Shown here in pieces: positions 1-11,443 of a stretch of DNA of 64,000 nt (position 1 is the stretch's first letter; each line of letters starts with the position of its first letter). The notes beneath the pieces were generated by a model that did no database searches, was not told where the DNA came from, and saw only the letters and a program-made list of their open reading frames with translations. Origin of the DNA: Winogradskyella forsetii (lineage in GTDB: Bacteria; Bacteroidota; Bacteroidia; Flavobacteriales; Flavobacteriaceae); the NCBI RefSeq assembly GCF_013394595.1, contig NZ_CP053348.1:62001-126000 (forward strand), given 5' to 3'. The translations under genes and the position numbers were made by a program.

Positions 1-3000
1 TTTACAAGCTCTCTTGCTATACCTTCCTTACGTAAATCTTCGTTGATGGTAACGTCTAAAGCTACGGTTAAAGCACCTTCGTTTGCTACAAGCCATCCCT
101 CAATATCTTGGGACGTAATTTCAACATCTTCCAATCCTAAAGTAAGGGTTTTTCCGTTAATTTCAATGTTTAAACTACTATTTTGCTCAATGTTTTTTAT
201 ATCATTGGCGTTAAATTTGCTTATCGCACTGGCAATCAGCTTCATATCTTTACCGAAACGTGGCCCCAATGTTTTAAAATTAGGCTTTATCTGTTTCACT
301 AAAATGTCTGAAGCATCTTCTAAAAGTTCAATCTCTTTGATATTCACTTCATGCTTAATCAAATCTGAAACCGCTTCAATTTCTTCCTTTTGTTGTTTAT
401 TATCAACAGGAATCATGATTTTTTGCAAGGGTTGACGTACTTTAATCTTCTCCTTAGCTCTCAACGATAAAACCAATGAAGATATTGTTTGTGCATTTTC
501 CATTTTTCGCTCCAACACCTTGTCGATAGCACTTTTATCTACCTTAGGGAAATCCGCTAAATGGACACTTTCAAAATTCTCTTTTTTAGTGACGGCATTC
601 AAATCCAAATACAAACGGTCCATAAAGAAAGGTGCAATTGGTGCACCTAACTTGGCAATGGTTTCCATACACGTATAAAGTGTTTGGTAGGCCGAAATTT
701 TATCGGTTTGGTAATCGCCTTTCCAGAAACGTCTTCTGCTTAAACGCACGTACCAGTTACTTAAATAATCTTGCGTAAAGTCTGAAATGACGCGTGCTGC
801 TTTTGTTGGTTCGTAATCGGCATAATAATCATCCACTTTTTGAATTAAGGTGTTTAATTCAGACAAAATCCAGCGGTCAATTTCTGGGCGTTCTTCTAAT
901 GGAATATCAGCTTCGCTATAATTAAAACCATCAATATTGGTATAAAGCGTGAAGAATGAATAGGTGTTATAAAGTGTGCCAAAAAACTTACGACTAACCT
1001 CAGCAATGCCTTCGCTATCAAACTTTAAATTGTCCCATGGATTTGCGTTGCTTATCATATACCAACGTGTGGCATCTGCTCCGTATTTCGATAAGGTTTC
1101 AAAAGGGTCCACCGCATTTCCTAAACGTTTGGACATCTTTTGACCATTCTTATCTAAAACCAGTCCGTTTGATACCACGTTTTTATAAGCGACAGAATCA
1201 AATACCATAGTCCCAATAGCGTGAAGCGTGTAAAACCAACCTCTGGTTTGGTCAACACCTTCGGCGATGAAATCTGCTGGGAAGGCTTCTTTATTATCAA
1301 TCAGATTCTTGTTTTCGAATGGGTAATGCCATTGTGCATAAGGCATTGAACCAGAATCGAACCAAACATCTATTAAATCGCTTTCGCGTTTCATAGGTTT
1401 TCCTGATTCTGAAACTAAAACGATTTTATCAACGACATTTTTATGCAAATCCACCTTTTCGTAGTTGTCTTCAGACATGTTACCCACTTCAAATTCGGCG
1501 AAAATATCTTCAGACATGATGCCTGCTTTAACAGACTTTGTCATTGCTGTTTTTAATTCAGCAACAGAACCGATACATAGTTGTTCTTTTCCATCCTCTG
1601 TTCGCCAGATTGGTAATGGAATACCCCAAAAACGGGATCGTGATAAATTCCAATCGTTTGCATTTGCTAACCAATTGCCAAAACGCCCTTCACCAGTTGA
1701 TTTTGGTTTCCAGTTGATGGTGGTATTTAACTCATGCATTCTACCTTTTACATCGGTGATTTTAATAAACCATGAATCTAAAGGATAATATAAAATTGGC
1801 TTATCGGTTCTCCAGCAATTTGGATAACTATGCTTATACTTTTCAACCTTGAAAGCTTTGTTTTCATTTTTTAATTTGAGCGCTAAACGTTCATCAACAC
1901 TTAGGTAGGTTTTTAAGTTAGAGATCACACTTTTCAGGTTCTCTTGTTGTTTGTTTAATTCAACGTCAAATTCGTCATCATTTAAGTATTTGGATTTTAC
2001 ATATTCACCTGCAAAACCGTATATGTCATCCTTTACTTCATTTCGAAAACGGCCTTGTAAATCTACCAATGGTACTAAATTACCGTTGTCATCTTTTACC
2101 AACATTGGTGGAATTTCTGGGGTAGCTTGTTTGGCTACCAAGGCATCATCTGCTCCAAAGGTTGGTGCGGTGTGTACGATTCCCGTTCCATCTTCTATCG
2201 TTACGAAATCACCAGAGATGACCCGGAATGCATTTTGAGGGTTGTCGTTAGGTAAAGCAAACGGTAACAATTGCTCGTAGGTGATGCCTACTAAATCCTT
2301 TCCTTTGAATTCTTTAACGACGTAAAAGGGGATCTTCTTATCGCCTTCTTTGTAATCTATTAATTCTGGCTTTGTTTCAACCTTTTTATATTTTCCATCA
2401 AATTGTTTTCCAACTAAATTCTTAGCCAAAATTACATTCATTGGCTTAAAGGTATATTGGTTATACGTTTCAACCAAAACATAGTCAATCTTTGGTCCAA
2501 CCGTTAATGCCGTATTACTAGGCAATGTCCAAGGTGTTGTCGTCCAAGCTAAAAAGTAAATATCGCCTTCATTTTGAAGAAAATCTGGTAATGAATGTTC
2601 GTTAGCTTTAAACTGCGCTACAACCGTTGTATCAGTTACATCTTGATAGGTTCCTGGTTGATTTAGTTCATGTGAACTTAAACCCGTTCCTGCTTTCGGC
2701 GAATAGGGCTGAATGGTGTAACCTTTGTAAATTAAATTTTTGTCGTAAATCTGTTTGAGCAACCACCAAACAGATTCCATGTATTTGGATTTGTAGGTAA
2801 TATACGGATCGTCCATATCTACCCAATAGCCCATTTTTTGTGTGAGGTCGTTCCAGATATCGGTATAACGCATCACTGCTTTTTTACAGGCTTCGTTATA
2901 CGCTTCTACTGTGATTTTAGTTCCAATATCTTCTTTGGTAATTCCGAGTTCCTTTTCTACACCAAGTTCCACTGGTAAACCGTGCGTGTCCCAACCGGCT

Positions 3001-3251
3001 TTTCGTTTCACCTGAAACCCTTTCATGGTCTTGTAACGTGGAAAAATATCCTTAATTGCACGTGCTAGAACATGGTGTACTCCTGGTAAACCATTTGCAG
3101 AAGGTGGTCCTTCAAAAAAGACAAAAGGTGGTTTACCTTCTCTCGTCGTGACACTTTTATCGAAGATGTTATTAGCTTCCCAGTAGTTACCGATTTCATT
3201 GGCGACTTTTGGCAAGTTAAGTCCTTTGTATTCAGGGAACTTTGTACTCAT
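1..3251 (-). CDS. ileS: Isoleucine--tRNA ligase, C-terminus cut by window edge
   Basis: Charges tRNA-Ile with isoleucine in the cytoplasm. The reading frame is open from the ATG at 3249-3251 to the left edge, about 1083 codons, so only the last few tens of residues are missing. The class I signature region is seen near residue 50 as GPPSANGLPGVHH, the HIGH-like motif of this family. The second signature KMSKRLGNAVDPF is encoded near 1110-1145. Between them lies the CP1 editing domain, with TTPWTLPSN visible near 2540. A long anticodon-binding region follows. Start choice: MSTKFPEYKGL matches the family N-terminus. No partner gene is close on this strand. The identification is secure. Confidence 0.97.
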   Translation of the reverse strand, partial: MSTKFPEYKGLNLPKVANEIGNYWEANNIFDKSVTTREGKPPFVFFEGPPSANGLPGVHHVLARAIKDIFPRYKTMKGFQVKRKAGWDTHGLPVELGVEKELGITKEDIGTKITVEAYNEACKKAVMRYTDIWNDLTQKMGYWVDMDDPYITYKSKYMESVWWLLKQIYDKNLIYKGYTIQPYSPKAGTGLSSHELNQPGTYQDVTDTTVVAQFKANEHSLPDFLQNEGDIYFLAWTTTPWTLPSNTALTVGPKIDYVLVETYNQYTFKPMNVILAKNLVGKQFDGKYKKVETKPELIDYKEGDKKIPFYVVKEFKGKDLVGITYEQLLPFALPNDNPQNAFRVISGDFVTIEDGTGIVHTAPTFGADDALVAKQATPEIPPMLVKDDNGNLVPLVDLQGRFRNEVKDDIYGFAGEYVKSKYLNDDEFDVELNKQQENLKSVISNLKTYLSVDERLALKLKNENKAFKVEKYKHSYPNCWRTDKPILYYPLDSWFIKITDVKGRMHELNTTINWKPKSTGEGRFGNWLANANDWNLSRSRFWGIPLPIWRTEDGKEQLCIGSVAELKTAMTKSVKAGIMSEDIFAEFEVGNMSEDNYEKVDLHKNVVDKIVLVSESGKPMKRESDLIDVWFDSGSMPYAQWHYPFENKNLIDNKEAFPADFIAEGVDQTRGWFYTLHAIGTMVFDSVAYKNVVSNGLVLDKNGQKMSKRLGNAVDPFETLSKYGADATRWYMISNANPWDNLKFDSEGIAEVSRKFFGTLYNTYSFFTLYTNIDGFNYSEADIPLEERPEIDRWILSELNTLIQKVDDYYADYEPTKAARVISDFTQDYLSNWYVRLSRRRFWKGDYQTDKISAYQTLYTCMETIAKLGAPIAPFFMDRLYLDLNAVTKKENFESVHLADFPKVDKSAIDKVLERKMENAQTISSLVLSLRAKEKIKVRQPLQKIMIPVDNKQQKEEIEAVSDLIKHEVNIKEIELLEDASDILVKQIKPNFKTLGPRFGKDMKLIASAISKFNANDIKNIEQNSSLNIEINGKTLTLGLEDVEITSQDIEGWLVANEGALTVALDVTINEDLRKEGIARELV

Positions 3252-3393
3252 TATTCTGTTTTCTTTTCGAGGTGCGAAAATAATGAATTTTAAGTAAAAT
3301 GAATATTAATTTTGACTAGAACTCGATTCAATCATTTAATCTAAAAAAACAAATTAAATCTTAAGGGGATATAATTTGATGCTTATAAAAGAA

Positions 3394-3426
3394 AAATGAT
3401 CTCGATAAAGTATACCGAGATCATTT
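3394..3426 (-). terminator. Intrinsic terminator of the 1570-aa secreted protein gene
   Basis: An 11-bp perfect stem (3394-3404 with 3416-3426, core ATGATCTCG) and an 11-nt loop are followed on the minus strand by a T-rich tract. It lies just beyond the stop codon at 3431. Confidence 0.85.
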
Positions 3427-3430
3427 GGGT

Positions 3431-6400
3431 TTATTTTAATATAATTTTCTTGCTTAGAGTGGAATTTGATGTCGTTAATTTTACCACATACGTTCCGCTG
3501 CTTACATCAGGTAATTGATATTCATTGTAAGAACCATTTAAATATTCATTTAAATTAAAAACGGATTGCCCTAAAATATTGTAAATCTCTAAACTTTTTA
3601 TATCGACATTTTTAGGGTTTAGAATGACTATTCTATTTCTGTTAGAGGCATGATATAGCTTTAGGGAAGAGATTGTTTCATCCGTTTGTGAGAGTGTTTC
3701 GGATTGGTCTACAAATACAATTTCCAGTCTATCATTAAATTCTCCGATACCAGATGAAATTTGATAGGGTATGTCATTTCTTAAATTAAAATATTCACCA
3801 GTAAAATTATCTTTTATAAATATCTTTTGATCTTCGGCTATATTTTCAGTCTCTGTGATTGCAATAGTGAAGTTGTATTCACCGGAGCTTTTTAAATTTA
3901 GAGGTACTATTTTATCGTCTGTGATAGGAGCGTAAGCCTGAATGGTCAATACATCATCGTTTAAAATGAGATTCAAATCATCATTATTGTCATCAACATT
4001 TTTAGCTTCATAGCCATAATCGTAGGCGTCTGACGTGTTCTCGCTAAAGCCTAAGAGTAATTCCCTCCGAGTTGAAGGACCATCGACAGAATTAAATTCT
4101 AATCGAATTTTTTGCATTGGATCTTCGTCCTCAGCGGAGTTTTCGTCCATATTTTCTTCGCCCGAATTTGTGCTTCTAAAAAACACACTTCCGTTATTAT
4201 AAGAACCGTTTGCATCCTCTTCCTTAATAAAAATCCTTTGGCTGTTTTTAAAGGTTACTTGACCATCTGCTACAATTTCAACCATAAAACCTTGCCCAAC
4301 GGGTAGATATCTCGTTTGAATTTTAGTACCGTTTTGCTCACCAGTATTTTCTCCAGTTATACCAACAAATTGATACGCTCTGGTAGATCCTGTTTTATTC
4401 ACTTGGGCATATCCTCCGTTATAATCGTTTAAGTTGTGGGAAGAGCCACTCCATTGTTGCCACAGAAATAAAGATCCATCAATGACACCTGCATTATCAT
4501 CAATAAATTCATGAATATCGATGGCGGACGGATAGGGGTTTCCTAATAAAAAATCGGTTTTAGACACTGCGGGAACAGAACCATTGCCACCACTATCAGT
4601 GACATCAATAAGAATAGTACCATTATTTGGTTTGCCTTCAAAAAGGTATTGTTGGGCTGCGTCTGCGATTCCTGTTCCTTTTTGGGTATAACCTACACCA
4701 GGTTGTAAATTAGAGGTTGGGTTGATGGATTCGTAGTCGTTATATGTAACTCCATTTTTGTAGGTATATAGCCATCGCGTACTTATTTTTCCAGTTTCAT
4801 TGTAGGCATTTGTAAACTCAAAATTAGTACCGTTTGCTTTTTTGAGCGTATTTAATTTATAGTCCGTGTTATTAGCATTGTTATCGGTCCCATTATTGTC
4901 CGTTAGTGATGTGCTACTGAGAGTACCAACTGGTGATGCCCAATAGTTATACCAATAAAAACTGGAACTTCCTTCTTGTCTTCTTAGAATTTTGCCATTT
5001 GCGGAGGTTACCAAATCACTTTGCATACCTTGGATTAGCTGGGCGTCTTCCTTAAGATCAATGGTGCCGTCTAGACCTAAATACCAACTATTGTTAAGTT
5101 CATAAGAACCATTGACTGTTAGACTTTTCTCAGATTCTACTATTAAACCGAGTGTTTTTAATTCAGAATCGATCACAACATCGTTACTGATTTTAATAAT
5201 AGCACAACCTGAATCTGATAACTCAGTTATATTCCATACCTCTCCATTTAACCAATTTGAAGCATCACTTAAATTACCATCTCCATTGGTTTGGTAAGGT
5301 ATTGGTGCTGTTTGGGATTGAACGGCATAAATGTTATGCAATGTAGCTGTATTTCCGTTTTCTGAATAGTCATCTGTCTTTGCCGTCAGAATATTGGTCA
5401 TTGGATAATAAACCCTTAGGCTAGACCACGGAATGGCTGCATGGGTTGAGTTATCGCCTATGGTTTTAGGTATAACCATCCCAGAAACAATACCGGAATT
5501 CTCTTCTATTTCTTGATGAATAATTTTTTGCATCTGATCTTCAGATAGTGCAATATTAAAAATCCTGATTTCATCAATACTGCCCTCAAAAAAGTTACTA
5601 TCGTTCCAAGAGTTTTTGCCAATCGTCAGTTTATACGACGAATTATTTATAGTATTAGCTAACTGGCCAGAAGTCGAATTACTGGATTTCGTTAGTGTTC
5701 CATTTAAATATACTTTTAGTTTATCGGAATCCAGAGATCTGTCGAATATAACTGTGATATGTGTCCATTCATTTATAGTTAAGGCTGATGAAAAGGGAAG
5801 CGTAAGGTTATAGCCATTTAAAGATACACGTAAACGATGATCGGATAATGCAATAATTTTTAAATTGTTTTGATCTAATATCGTCCCGTTTCCAGAAAAC
5901 GCTGGATCTATTTTAACCCAAGCCATAACGGTTACGTGTTCTAAACCTGAAAAATTAAAATCACTATCTATATAATCGTCGGTACCATCAAAATTTAAAG
6001 ATGAAGATTCGAGGTAACCATCAATAGGATCTCTATAGTCTAACTTACCACCTAAAATTAGATCGCCATCTACATCTGGTAAAATCGATAAGTCTGTTGG
6101 ATCCTCAATTGCTTCGTTGACGTCTAATACAGAATCATTTATGTTTGTGGTTTCAAAACTATCATCCAATCCATCTGCATCTGCGTCACTACCAGAAACG
6201 GCATTAGCCATACCATTTTCTTGTATATCTGGTTTGCCGTCATTGTCACTATCCAAATCAATGTAATCTGGTATAGTGTCTCCATCTGTATCCTGTAGGT
6301 GAATTAAACCAGAGCCATAATTATCGTCTACACCATCGTTATTAATGTCTGTAATTCCCGGTCCGTTGCCACTTGGAGCAATATATGAAGTTGTTGATTG

Positions 6401-8143
6401 GGCTTCTATATTATCTGGAATACCATCATTATCTGAATCAATATCCCTTAAATCTGGAATTGAATCATTATCGGTATCATTGCTACAATTAATGCCATAA
6501 CCGTTAGCAAAAAAAAATGTTGCACCGTAAACTTTTTGAGTAACCTCAATAGTATTGGTTGCCAACGCATTATACGTTATGGTGTTAAATTGCGGATGGG
6601 CAGCATCAATAATTAAATCTTCCAAAGGTGCCGATACAGTGCGCTTTCCTTGCATAGTTACTTCTCCTGAAGGGTCTATAAAAATGGTAAGTGATACAAA
6701 GAGTGGATTAGCATTGTTATAATTTTGCGGCCAAATGTTGGAATTACCTGATTGTCCATACGTCGTATTATCAGAGGCAAAACGAATTAAGGATTCACCG
6801 GAAGCGTATGACGTTGGCGAAAATTGAAGTTCATCTGGTACTAATGCAGTGCCATTGATTATTAAGTTAAAACTATTATCTATGGATGTAACTTCAAAGT
6901 AGTAACCGTTAGTAGATTCAGAAAGCGTAAAAGTTTGACTATTACCATTCCTGATGGAAAAATTAGTTATATCCACTTTTGCGCACTCATCCAAATCTAA
7001 GATTCCATCGTTATCATCATCTAAATCTACATGATCCGCAATGTTGTCACCGTCCGTATCTAACAGATTTAATTCGCCTCCAATATTGATAACATAATCT
7101 TCTACCTCACCGTTGGTATATCCAAAATCGCAAGCAGTAAAGTTAGTATTGGAGCCGCCTCTAAGACCAATACGCACTTTTGACAGAGCTTCATCTGCAT
7201 TGGCTGGTAACGTGATATTAATAGGCACTTCAACAACTTTATTCCCAGCCACGCTATTGCTGTCTTGAAATGTGAATAAATAACGTTCGCCAGGATCGTT
7301 AAAATCATCATCCATACTTTCATTTAAGTTAATCCATATTGCAATGGTATTTGTGTTGGTATTCCAGCCATTTAAGGTGACGCTAATGGTTCCTGTAAGT
7401 GGTTGGCCAATGGGAATGTTTTCTGAAGAAAAGTCGGAATAATTGGTAAAATCACCTGTTCCACCAGTACTAGTGTTATCTATTCCTGCAAAATTAACAT
7501 TAGAAATAAACAGTGTATTGTAGCCACCTATATTTATGGTTTCGCAAAAATTTGGGGCTGTATCTCCGGGATCATTATCTGATATAAAATTAACCATGTA
7601 ATCCTCAACCTCTCCGGTTTGATAGTTATAATTACACGATGTGAAGTTGGTAGTATTGCCAGATCTTAATCCTACACGCATTCTTGCATTACCAGCTTGG
7701 GCATTGATGGGTATTGGAATGCTAATGGGTACAGTTACATTTTTTAGTCCACCAACGTTATTATTATCTTGAAATGTAAACAGAAACCGTTCGCCAGGGT
7801 CTTCGAAATCATCATCAATTTCATTAAAATTAAACCATACCGCAACGGTACCTATATTTGTATTCCATCCATTTATAGTAACAGTAATTGCACCTGTTAT
7901 TGTCTCACCTGCATTTATATCAGTTGGAGTGACTGCAGTGTAGTCCGCAAATGCTCCAATAGCGCCAGAACTACTGTTATTAATGGTTCCAATGTTTACA
8001 TTAGAAATATGGTACGTCCAATTATTATATACGCCAATATTATTCGGCGTACAGTATTGTGCATATAACTCTGATGGGTAAAAGGAAATAAAAAGAAGTA
8101 AAACTAAAATTCCACGGTATAACCTAGTGTAATTTGTTTTCAT
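3431..8143 (-). CDS. Large secreted GEVED / TSP3-repeat / LamG-like protein with T9SS sorting domain
   Basis: A 1570-aa protein with a signal peptide (about residues 1-28, ending LYAQ). Two related GEVED domains follow (about 30-185 and 198-355), each ending in a GEVEDY motif. Calcium-binding thrombospondin-type-3-like repeats rich in DxDxDG occur near 362-388, 556-585 and 620-645. A concanavalin/LamG-like region lies near 715-870, beginning [12 protein letters not shown]. The C-terminal 80 residues have the T9SS type A pattern: an IYNILGQ-like strand, SGTYVVKL, and an ending in KKIILK. Family knowledge says such proteins are exported by T9SS and become cell-surface or secreted adhesins or enzymes. 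No catalytic module is recognised, so the role is inferred as adhesion or glycan binding. Confidence 0.85.
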   Translation of the reverse strand: MKTNYTRLYRGILVLLLFISFYPSELYAQYCTPNNIGVYNNWTYHISNVNIGTINNSSSGAIGAFADYTAVTPTDINAGETITGAITVTINGWNTNIGTVAVWFNFNEIDDDFEDPGERFLFTFQDNNNVGGLKNVTVPISIPIPINAQAGNARMRVGLRSGNTTNFTSCNYNYQTGEVEDYMVNFISDNDPGDTAPNFCETINIGGYNTLFISNVNFAGIDNTSTGGTGDFTNYSDFSSENIPIGQPLTGTISVTLNGWNTNTNTIAIWINLNESMDDDFNDPGERYLFTFQDSNSVAGNKVVEVPINITLPANADEALSKVRIGLRGGSNTNFTACDFGYTNGEVEDYVINIGGELNLLDTDGDNIADHVDLDDDNDGILDLDECAKVDITNFSIRNGNSQTFTLSESTNGYYFEVTSIDNSFNLIINGTALVPDELQFSPTSYASGESLIRFASDNTTYGQSGNSNIWPQNYNNANPLFVSLTIFIDPSGEVTMQGKRTVSAPLEDLIIDAAHPQFNTITYNALATNTIEVTQKVYGATFFFANGYGINCSNDTDNDSIPDLRDIDSDNDGIPDNIEAQSTTSYIAPSGNGPGITDINNDGVDDNYGSGLIHLQDTDGDTIPDYIDLDSDNDGKPDIQENGMANAVSGSDADADGLDDSFETTNINDSVLDVNEAIEDPTDLSILPDVDGDLILGGKLDYRDPIDGYLESSSLNFDGTDDYIDSDFNFSGLEHVTVMAWVKIDPAFSGNGTILDQNNLKIIALSDHRLRVSLNGYNLTLPFSSALTINEWTHITVIFDRSLDSDKLKVYLNGTLTKSSNSTSGQLANTINNSSYKLTIGKNSWNDSNFFEGSIDEIRIFNIALSEDQMQKIIHQEIEENSGIVSGMVIPKTIGDNSTHAAIPWSSLRVYYPMTNILTAKTDDYSENGNTATLHNIYAVQSQTAPIPYQTNGDGNLSDASNWLNGEVWNITELSDSGCAIIKISNDVVIDSELKTLGLIVESEKSLTVNGSYELNNSWYLGLDGTIDLKEDAQLIQGMQSDLVTSANGKILRRQEGSSSFYWYNYWASPVGTLSSTSLTDNNGTDNNANNTDYKLNTLKKANGTNFEFTNAYNETGKISTRWLYTYKNGVTYNDYESINPTSNLQPGVGYTQKGTGIADAAQQYLFEGKPNNGTILIDVTDSGGNGSVPAVSKTDFLLGNPYPSAIDIHEFIDDNAGVIDGSLFLWQQWSGSSHNLNDYNGGYAQVNKTGSTRAYQFVGITGENTGEQNGTKIQTRYLPVGQGFMVEIVADGQVTFKNSQRIFIKEEDANGSYNNGSVFFRSTNSGEENMDENSAEDEDPMQKIRLEFNSVDGPSTRRELLLGFSENTSDAYDYGYEAKNVDDNNDDLNLILNDDVLTIQAYAPITDDKIVPLNLKSSGEYNFTIAITETENIAEDQKIFIKDNFTGEYFNLRNDIPYQISSGIGEFNDRLEIVFVDQSETLSQTDETISSLKLYHASNRNRIVILNPKNVDIKSLEIYNILGQSVFNLNEYLNGSYNEYQLPDVSSGTYVVKLTTSNSTLSKKIILK

Positions 8144-8589
8144 AAGTAGGGTATTTTATTAAAACTAATTAAGCGATCTGAGGGGGAATCTTATAAACGT
8201 AAAAACGATTGGATTGGTTTTATATATTAAAAAAAATCGGATTAAATGTTATTTATATTCGATGAACGACAATATTAAGTCATCTATTTCACTTTTCCAA
8301 ACAATTAGCTAAAATATTTAGATTGAAATGAAATATAACTTTAAAATATTAAGGAAAACCTTGATAAATGTTAGTTTTAACTGATATAGACTGTTTGTTT
8401 AAGTGTATTTAAAAGCCTAGGGTATTTTGACGAAACTAATTTTGAATGCCCTAGCCTGAGTTTAAAAACTACCTAAGATAAAATATCTGAAATAATGGCA
8501 CATTTAATCTTTACCTGCTTTAAGGATGGTCGGCAGGCTCTAAGGAATAGAAAGTGAATTATTTAAAAAAAAATTCTTGTGGGATGAAA
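8144..8589. other. 446-bp gap without a recognised gene
   Basis: AT-rich spacer between the secreted-protein gene and radA. No ORF with credible codon use, no tRNA and no clear TAnnTTTG box on the minus strand was found. It presumably holds the promoter of the 1570-aa gene and the weak end of the radA transcript. Confidence 0.5.
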
Positions 8590-9948
8590 TCAAACCAAAA
8601 ACCCAACTAAATCCTCAATCTTAGAAATCAGTTGAACCTTAATCACGGTATTCTTCAAAGCAATTTTATTGTATTTAGACACAAAAATGGATGAAAACCC
8701 CAATTTTTCAGCTTCCAGAATACGTTGCTCTACACGTTGTACAGGCCGTATTTCACCAGATAAACCAACCTCGGCCGCAAAACAATAATCACTTGGCAAC
8801 GCCACATCTTCATTAGAGGAGAGGATAGAAGCAACGACCGCCAAATCTATGGCAGGATCATCAACTGTGATGCCTCCTGTGATGTTTAAAAAGACATCTT
8901 TTGCTCCCAAACGGAAACCGGCTCGTTTTTCCAAAACGGCTAACAACATGTTCAAACGTTTGGCATTAAAACCTGTGGCTGAGCGTTGAGGTGTTCCATA
9001 AACTGCGGTGCTGACGAGAGCTTGTACTTCAATCATTAATGGTCGCAAGCCTTCTAATGTTGCGGCAATGGCATTTCCAGATAGTTCTCCATCTTTTTCT
9101 GAAATTAATATTTCGGATGGATTGGAAACTTCGCGTAATCCTGAACCTTGCATTTCATAAATGCCTAATTCATTAGTTGACCCGAATCTGTTTTTGTTGG
9201 CTCGGAGGATTCTGAATACATGATTTCGATCGCCTTCAAACTGAAGAACCGTATCTACCATATGTTCTAATATTTTTGGGCCTGCTATATGACCATCTTT
9301 AGTAATATGTCCAATTAACAAAACTGGTGTCGCTGTTTCTTTGGCGAATTTAATGAGTTCCGTAGTGCATTCTTTTATTTGGGAAATGCTGCCAGCTGAA
9401 GATTCAATATAATCACTATGTAAGGTCTGAATAGAATCGATCACCACAATATCTGGCTCTAAGGCTTCTATTTGCTTAAAAATATTCTGGGTTTTGGTTT
9501 CTGTAAGAATATAACAGTTGCTGCTAGAAGGATTAATGCGTTCCGCACGCATTTTTATTTGTTTTTGGCTTTCCTCGCCTGAAACATAAAGTGTTTTGTA
9601 TTCTAATTTTAATGCTATTTGAAGTAATAACGTACTTTTTCCAATGCCAGGTTCTCCTCCTAAAAGGGTTAAGGATCCATTGACCATTCCACCTCCAAGT
9701 ACACGATTAAATTCTGCATCTTGCATATTTAGACGTGCTTCTTGAGACGTATCAATTTCGTTTATCAATAAAGGTTTTGAAACCCTTTTAGTCGTTGAGG
9801 TTGGTAATTTCCAATCGCTTTTTTCAGGTTTTTGGATGACTTCTTCTGCAATGGTATTCCATGCCTTACATGAGGTACATTGTCCTTGCCATTTGGCATA
9901 TTGACTGCCACAATTCTGACAAAAAAAGGTTGTTTTTACTTTAGCCAT
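8590..9948 (-). CDS. radA: DNA repair protein RadA (Sms)
   Basis: A 452-aa RecA-like branch-migration protein that processes recombination intermediates. An N-terminal zinc finger is seen (CQNCGSQ, then CTSCKAW, residues about 10-30). The Walker A motif is GGEPGIGKST (about 97-106), and the RadA-specific KNRFG motif lies near residue 253. The C-terminal third resembles the Lon protease domain. I chose the ATG at 9946-9948, giving MAKVKTTFFC as in relatives, over an in-frame GTG two codons upstream. A perfect 18-bp palindrome lies directly upstream (9962-9979). It is on the same strand as, but about 210 bp from, the esterase-like gene upstream. Confidence 0.97.
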   Translation of the reverse strand: MAKVKTTFFCQNCGSQYAKWQGQCTSCKAWNTIAEEVIQKPEKSDWKLPTSTTKRVSKPLLINEIDTSQEARLNMQDAEFNRVLGGGMVNGSLTLLGGEPGIGKSTLLLQIALKLEYKTLYVSGEESQKQIKMRAERINPSSSNCYILTETKTQNIFKQIEALEPDIVVIDSIQTLHSDYIESSAGSISQIKECTTELIKFAKETATPVLLIGHITKDGHIAGPKILEHMVDTVLQFEGDRNHVFRILRANKNRFGSTNELGIYEMQGSGLREVSNPSEILISEKDGELSGNAIAATLEGLRPLMIEVQALVSTAVYGTPQRSATGFNAKRLNMLLAVLEKRAGFRLGAKDVFLNITGGITVDDPAIDLAVVASILSSNEDVALPSDYCFAAEVGLSGEIRPVQRVEQRILEAEKLGFSSIFVSKYNKIALKNTVIKVQLISKIEDLVGFLV

Positions 9949-9961
9949 GTTCACTATTCGA

Positions 9962-9979
9962 TCCCGATAGCTATCGGGA
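9962..9979. repeat. 18-bp perfect palindrome, dispersed repeat
   Basis: TCCCGATAGCTATCGGGA reads the same on both strands. A one-mismatch copy lies inside panC (14038-14055), and a related TTCCGATAACTATCGGAA sits at 45881-45898. It lies just before the radA start. Confidence 0.85.
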
Positions 9980-10162
9980 GGGAATCTATTTTTTAGATTT
10001 TGAACAGCTAAATTAAAACAATTTTAGTTGATGTCCTTAAACCAACTCACAATCGCTAAAATTTTTAGTGTCGCCAATTTTGAAGGCCAATTAGAAAACA
10101 ACTGTTGTTTTGTTTTTATGAATAAGGCTTCAAAAAAATAATCCGTAGATAGTATATGTCTT

Positions 10163-11365
10163 TTATTCCTCTTCATTATCCTCCTCCTCTTCTAATTCTT
10201 CTATTTCCTCATCATCTACATCGACTAAAGCTAAAGTCAGCTCTTCAATTTTTGAAGCGATATAGTCTCTATCAATATTAAGTGCATCATTTAATGCTAA
10301 TGCTTCTTCGTATAGTTTCTTTGCTTTTTTTGTTTTCCCTAGTTGTTCTGCTGATTGGGCTAAATAGAATGTGCCAAGTAGCGTTTCTGGATGAATTTTA
10401 TTAGCAAGTTTCCCTAATTTATATAAAGATTTAAAATCTTCACGCTGTTCTGCAACTTTCGCAACTTTCTCTAATTCCTCTTCACTTATTTCTTGTGTAA
10501 TACCAAATAATTTCTCGATTCTGTTATATCGATCTGTTAAAAATTGATCTAAAGTACCTTCGTAAGGCAATACCTTTTCTTCAAGTTCTTTCTCTCTTAA
10601 CGGATTATAGATATTGAAAATCTTATCAAAGGATCTGGAAATCGCACCAGTAACTAATGTGTAATGTGTTTCATTTTTGAAATCGTCAAAATAATACGTG
10701 ACATTCTGATTTGTAACTTCAGAAATTAAAGCGTTGGTGGAAAGGATATTTTCCCGTATTTCTGGAATATCCTTGTCCGATGTTGCCAAATAATAAAAAA
10801 TATCGTCGTTATAGAGTGCTAAACGTTTTGAAACAAAGTTCTTTAGCGAACCAACAAAATCTGGACTGATGCATACATAGGCTTGAAATGCCAGGTCTTC
10901 CTTAAACACATAAGAATTAATAAAATTACCCATGATATCATGGCCAACAGCTACTCTAAATTTACTGGTGTTATATTCCTTGTCTATATAAGGTAATAAT
11001 TCATCTGAAACAAAATCGTGAAATCGAAGTCCGGATTCTGTCGGTAATCCTGTAGTGGGATCGTAGTAACTATCGTAAAATCGATTCTCACCTTGCATAA
11101 TGCCAACCACAATAGAGCTAGGCATATCATCAAAATAGGTTTGAAAATCTACCTGACCTGCTACAGGTTCAAATAAATAATCGCCGTCAAATACAATGAT
11201 TACAGGATACTTTTTATCTCCTTTTGGGTCGTAGTCTTTGGGTAGCTTAATTTTTAACTGACGTTCTGAACTAAGGCGTGCCGAAGAGATCTCTTTATAG
11301 GACACTTGTGCAAACGAAAATGCATAAATAGAACAAGCAAGAACTACTAAAATAGTTTTTCTCAT
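10163..11365 (-). CDS. Alpha/beta-hydrolase-fold (esterase-D-like) secreted protein, Asp in place of nucleophile Ser
   Basis: A 400-aa protein with a signal peptide (residues 1-20, cleaved after SFAQ). The putative-esterase fold follows: a VIIVFDGDYLF strand near 55-65, a nucleophile elbow near 140 and a conserved His in the NETHYTLV segment. The C-terminal 120 residues are helical and TPR-like, ending in an acidic Glu-rich tail. The nucleophile elbow reads GHDIM, so residue 143 is Asp where esterases of this family have Ser. The protein is about as long as, and clearly paralogous to, the gene at 11444-12592. It has its own promoter in the 78-bp gap. Substrate and even hydrolase activity are unknown. 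Confidence 0.8.
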   Translation of the reverse strand: MRKTILVVLACSIYAFSFAQVSYKEISSARLSSERQLKIKLPKDYDPKGDKKYPVIIVFDGDYLFEPVAGQVDFQTYFDDMPSSIVVGIMQGENRFYDSYYDPTTGLPTESGLRFHDFVSDELLPYIDKEYNTSKFRVAVGHDIMGNFINSYVFKEDLAFQAYVCISPDFVGSLKNFVSKRLALYNDDIFYYLATSDKDIPEIRENILSTNALISEVTNQNVTYYFDDFKNETHYTLVTGAISRSFDKIFNIYNPLREKELEEKVLPYEGTLDQFLTDRYNRIEKLFGITQEISEEELEKVAKVAEQREDFKSLYKLGKLANKIHPETLLGTFYLAQSAEQLGKTKKAKKLYEEALALNDALNIDRDYIASKIEELTLALVDVDDEEIEELEEEEDNEEE

Positions 11366-11392
11366 AACAAAGTAGGTTTAGTTTTGGGATTC

Positions 11393-11423
11393 CAAACATA
11401 CTACTTTATCGGCAAATTGTCAA
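11393..11423 (-). promoter_or_regulatory. Bacteroidota-type promoter of the first esterase-like gene
   Basis: On the minus strand TTG (11421-11423) is followed after 20 bp by TATGTTTG (11393-11400), a perfect TAnnTTTG -7 box. The start codon at 11365 is about 28 bp downstream of the box. Confidence 0.7.
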
Positions 11424-11443
11424 TTTTTTTCGTTGAAATGCAT

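Noticed and set aside
7102..8068. Open frames on both strands within the 1570-aa gene
   Set aside because: They are shadows of the large coding region with no independent features.
9949..9954. GTG start two codons upstream of radA ATG
   Set aside because: RadA proteins start MAKVKT; the upstream GTG adds only two residues and has no support.
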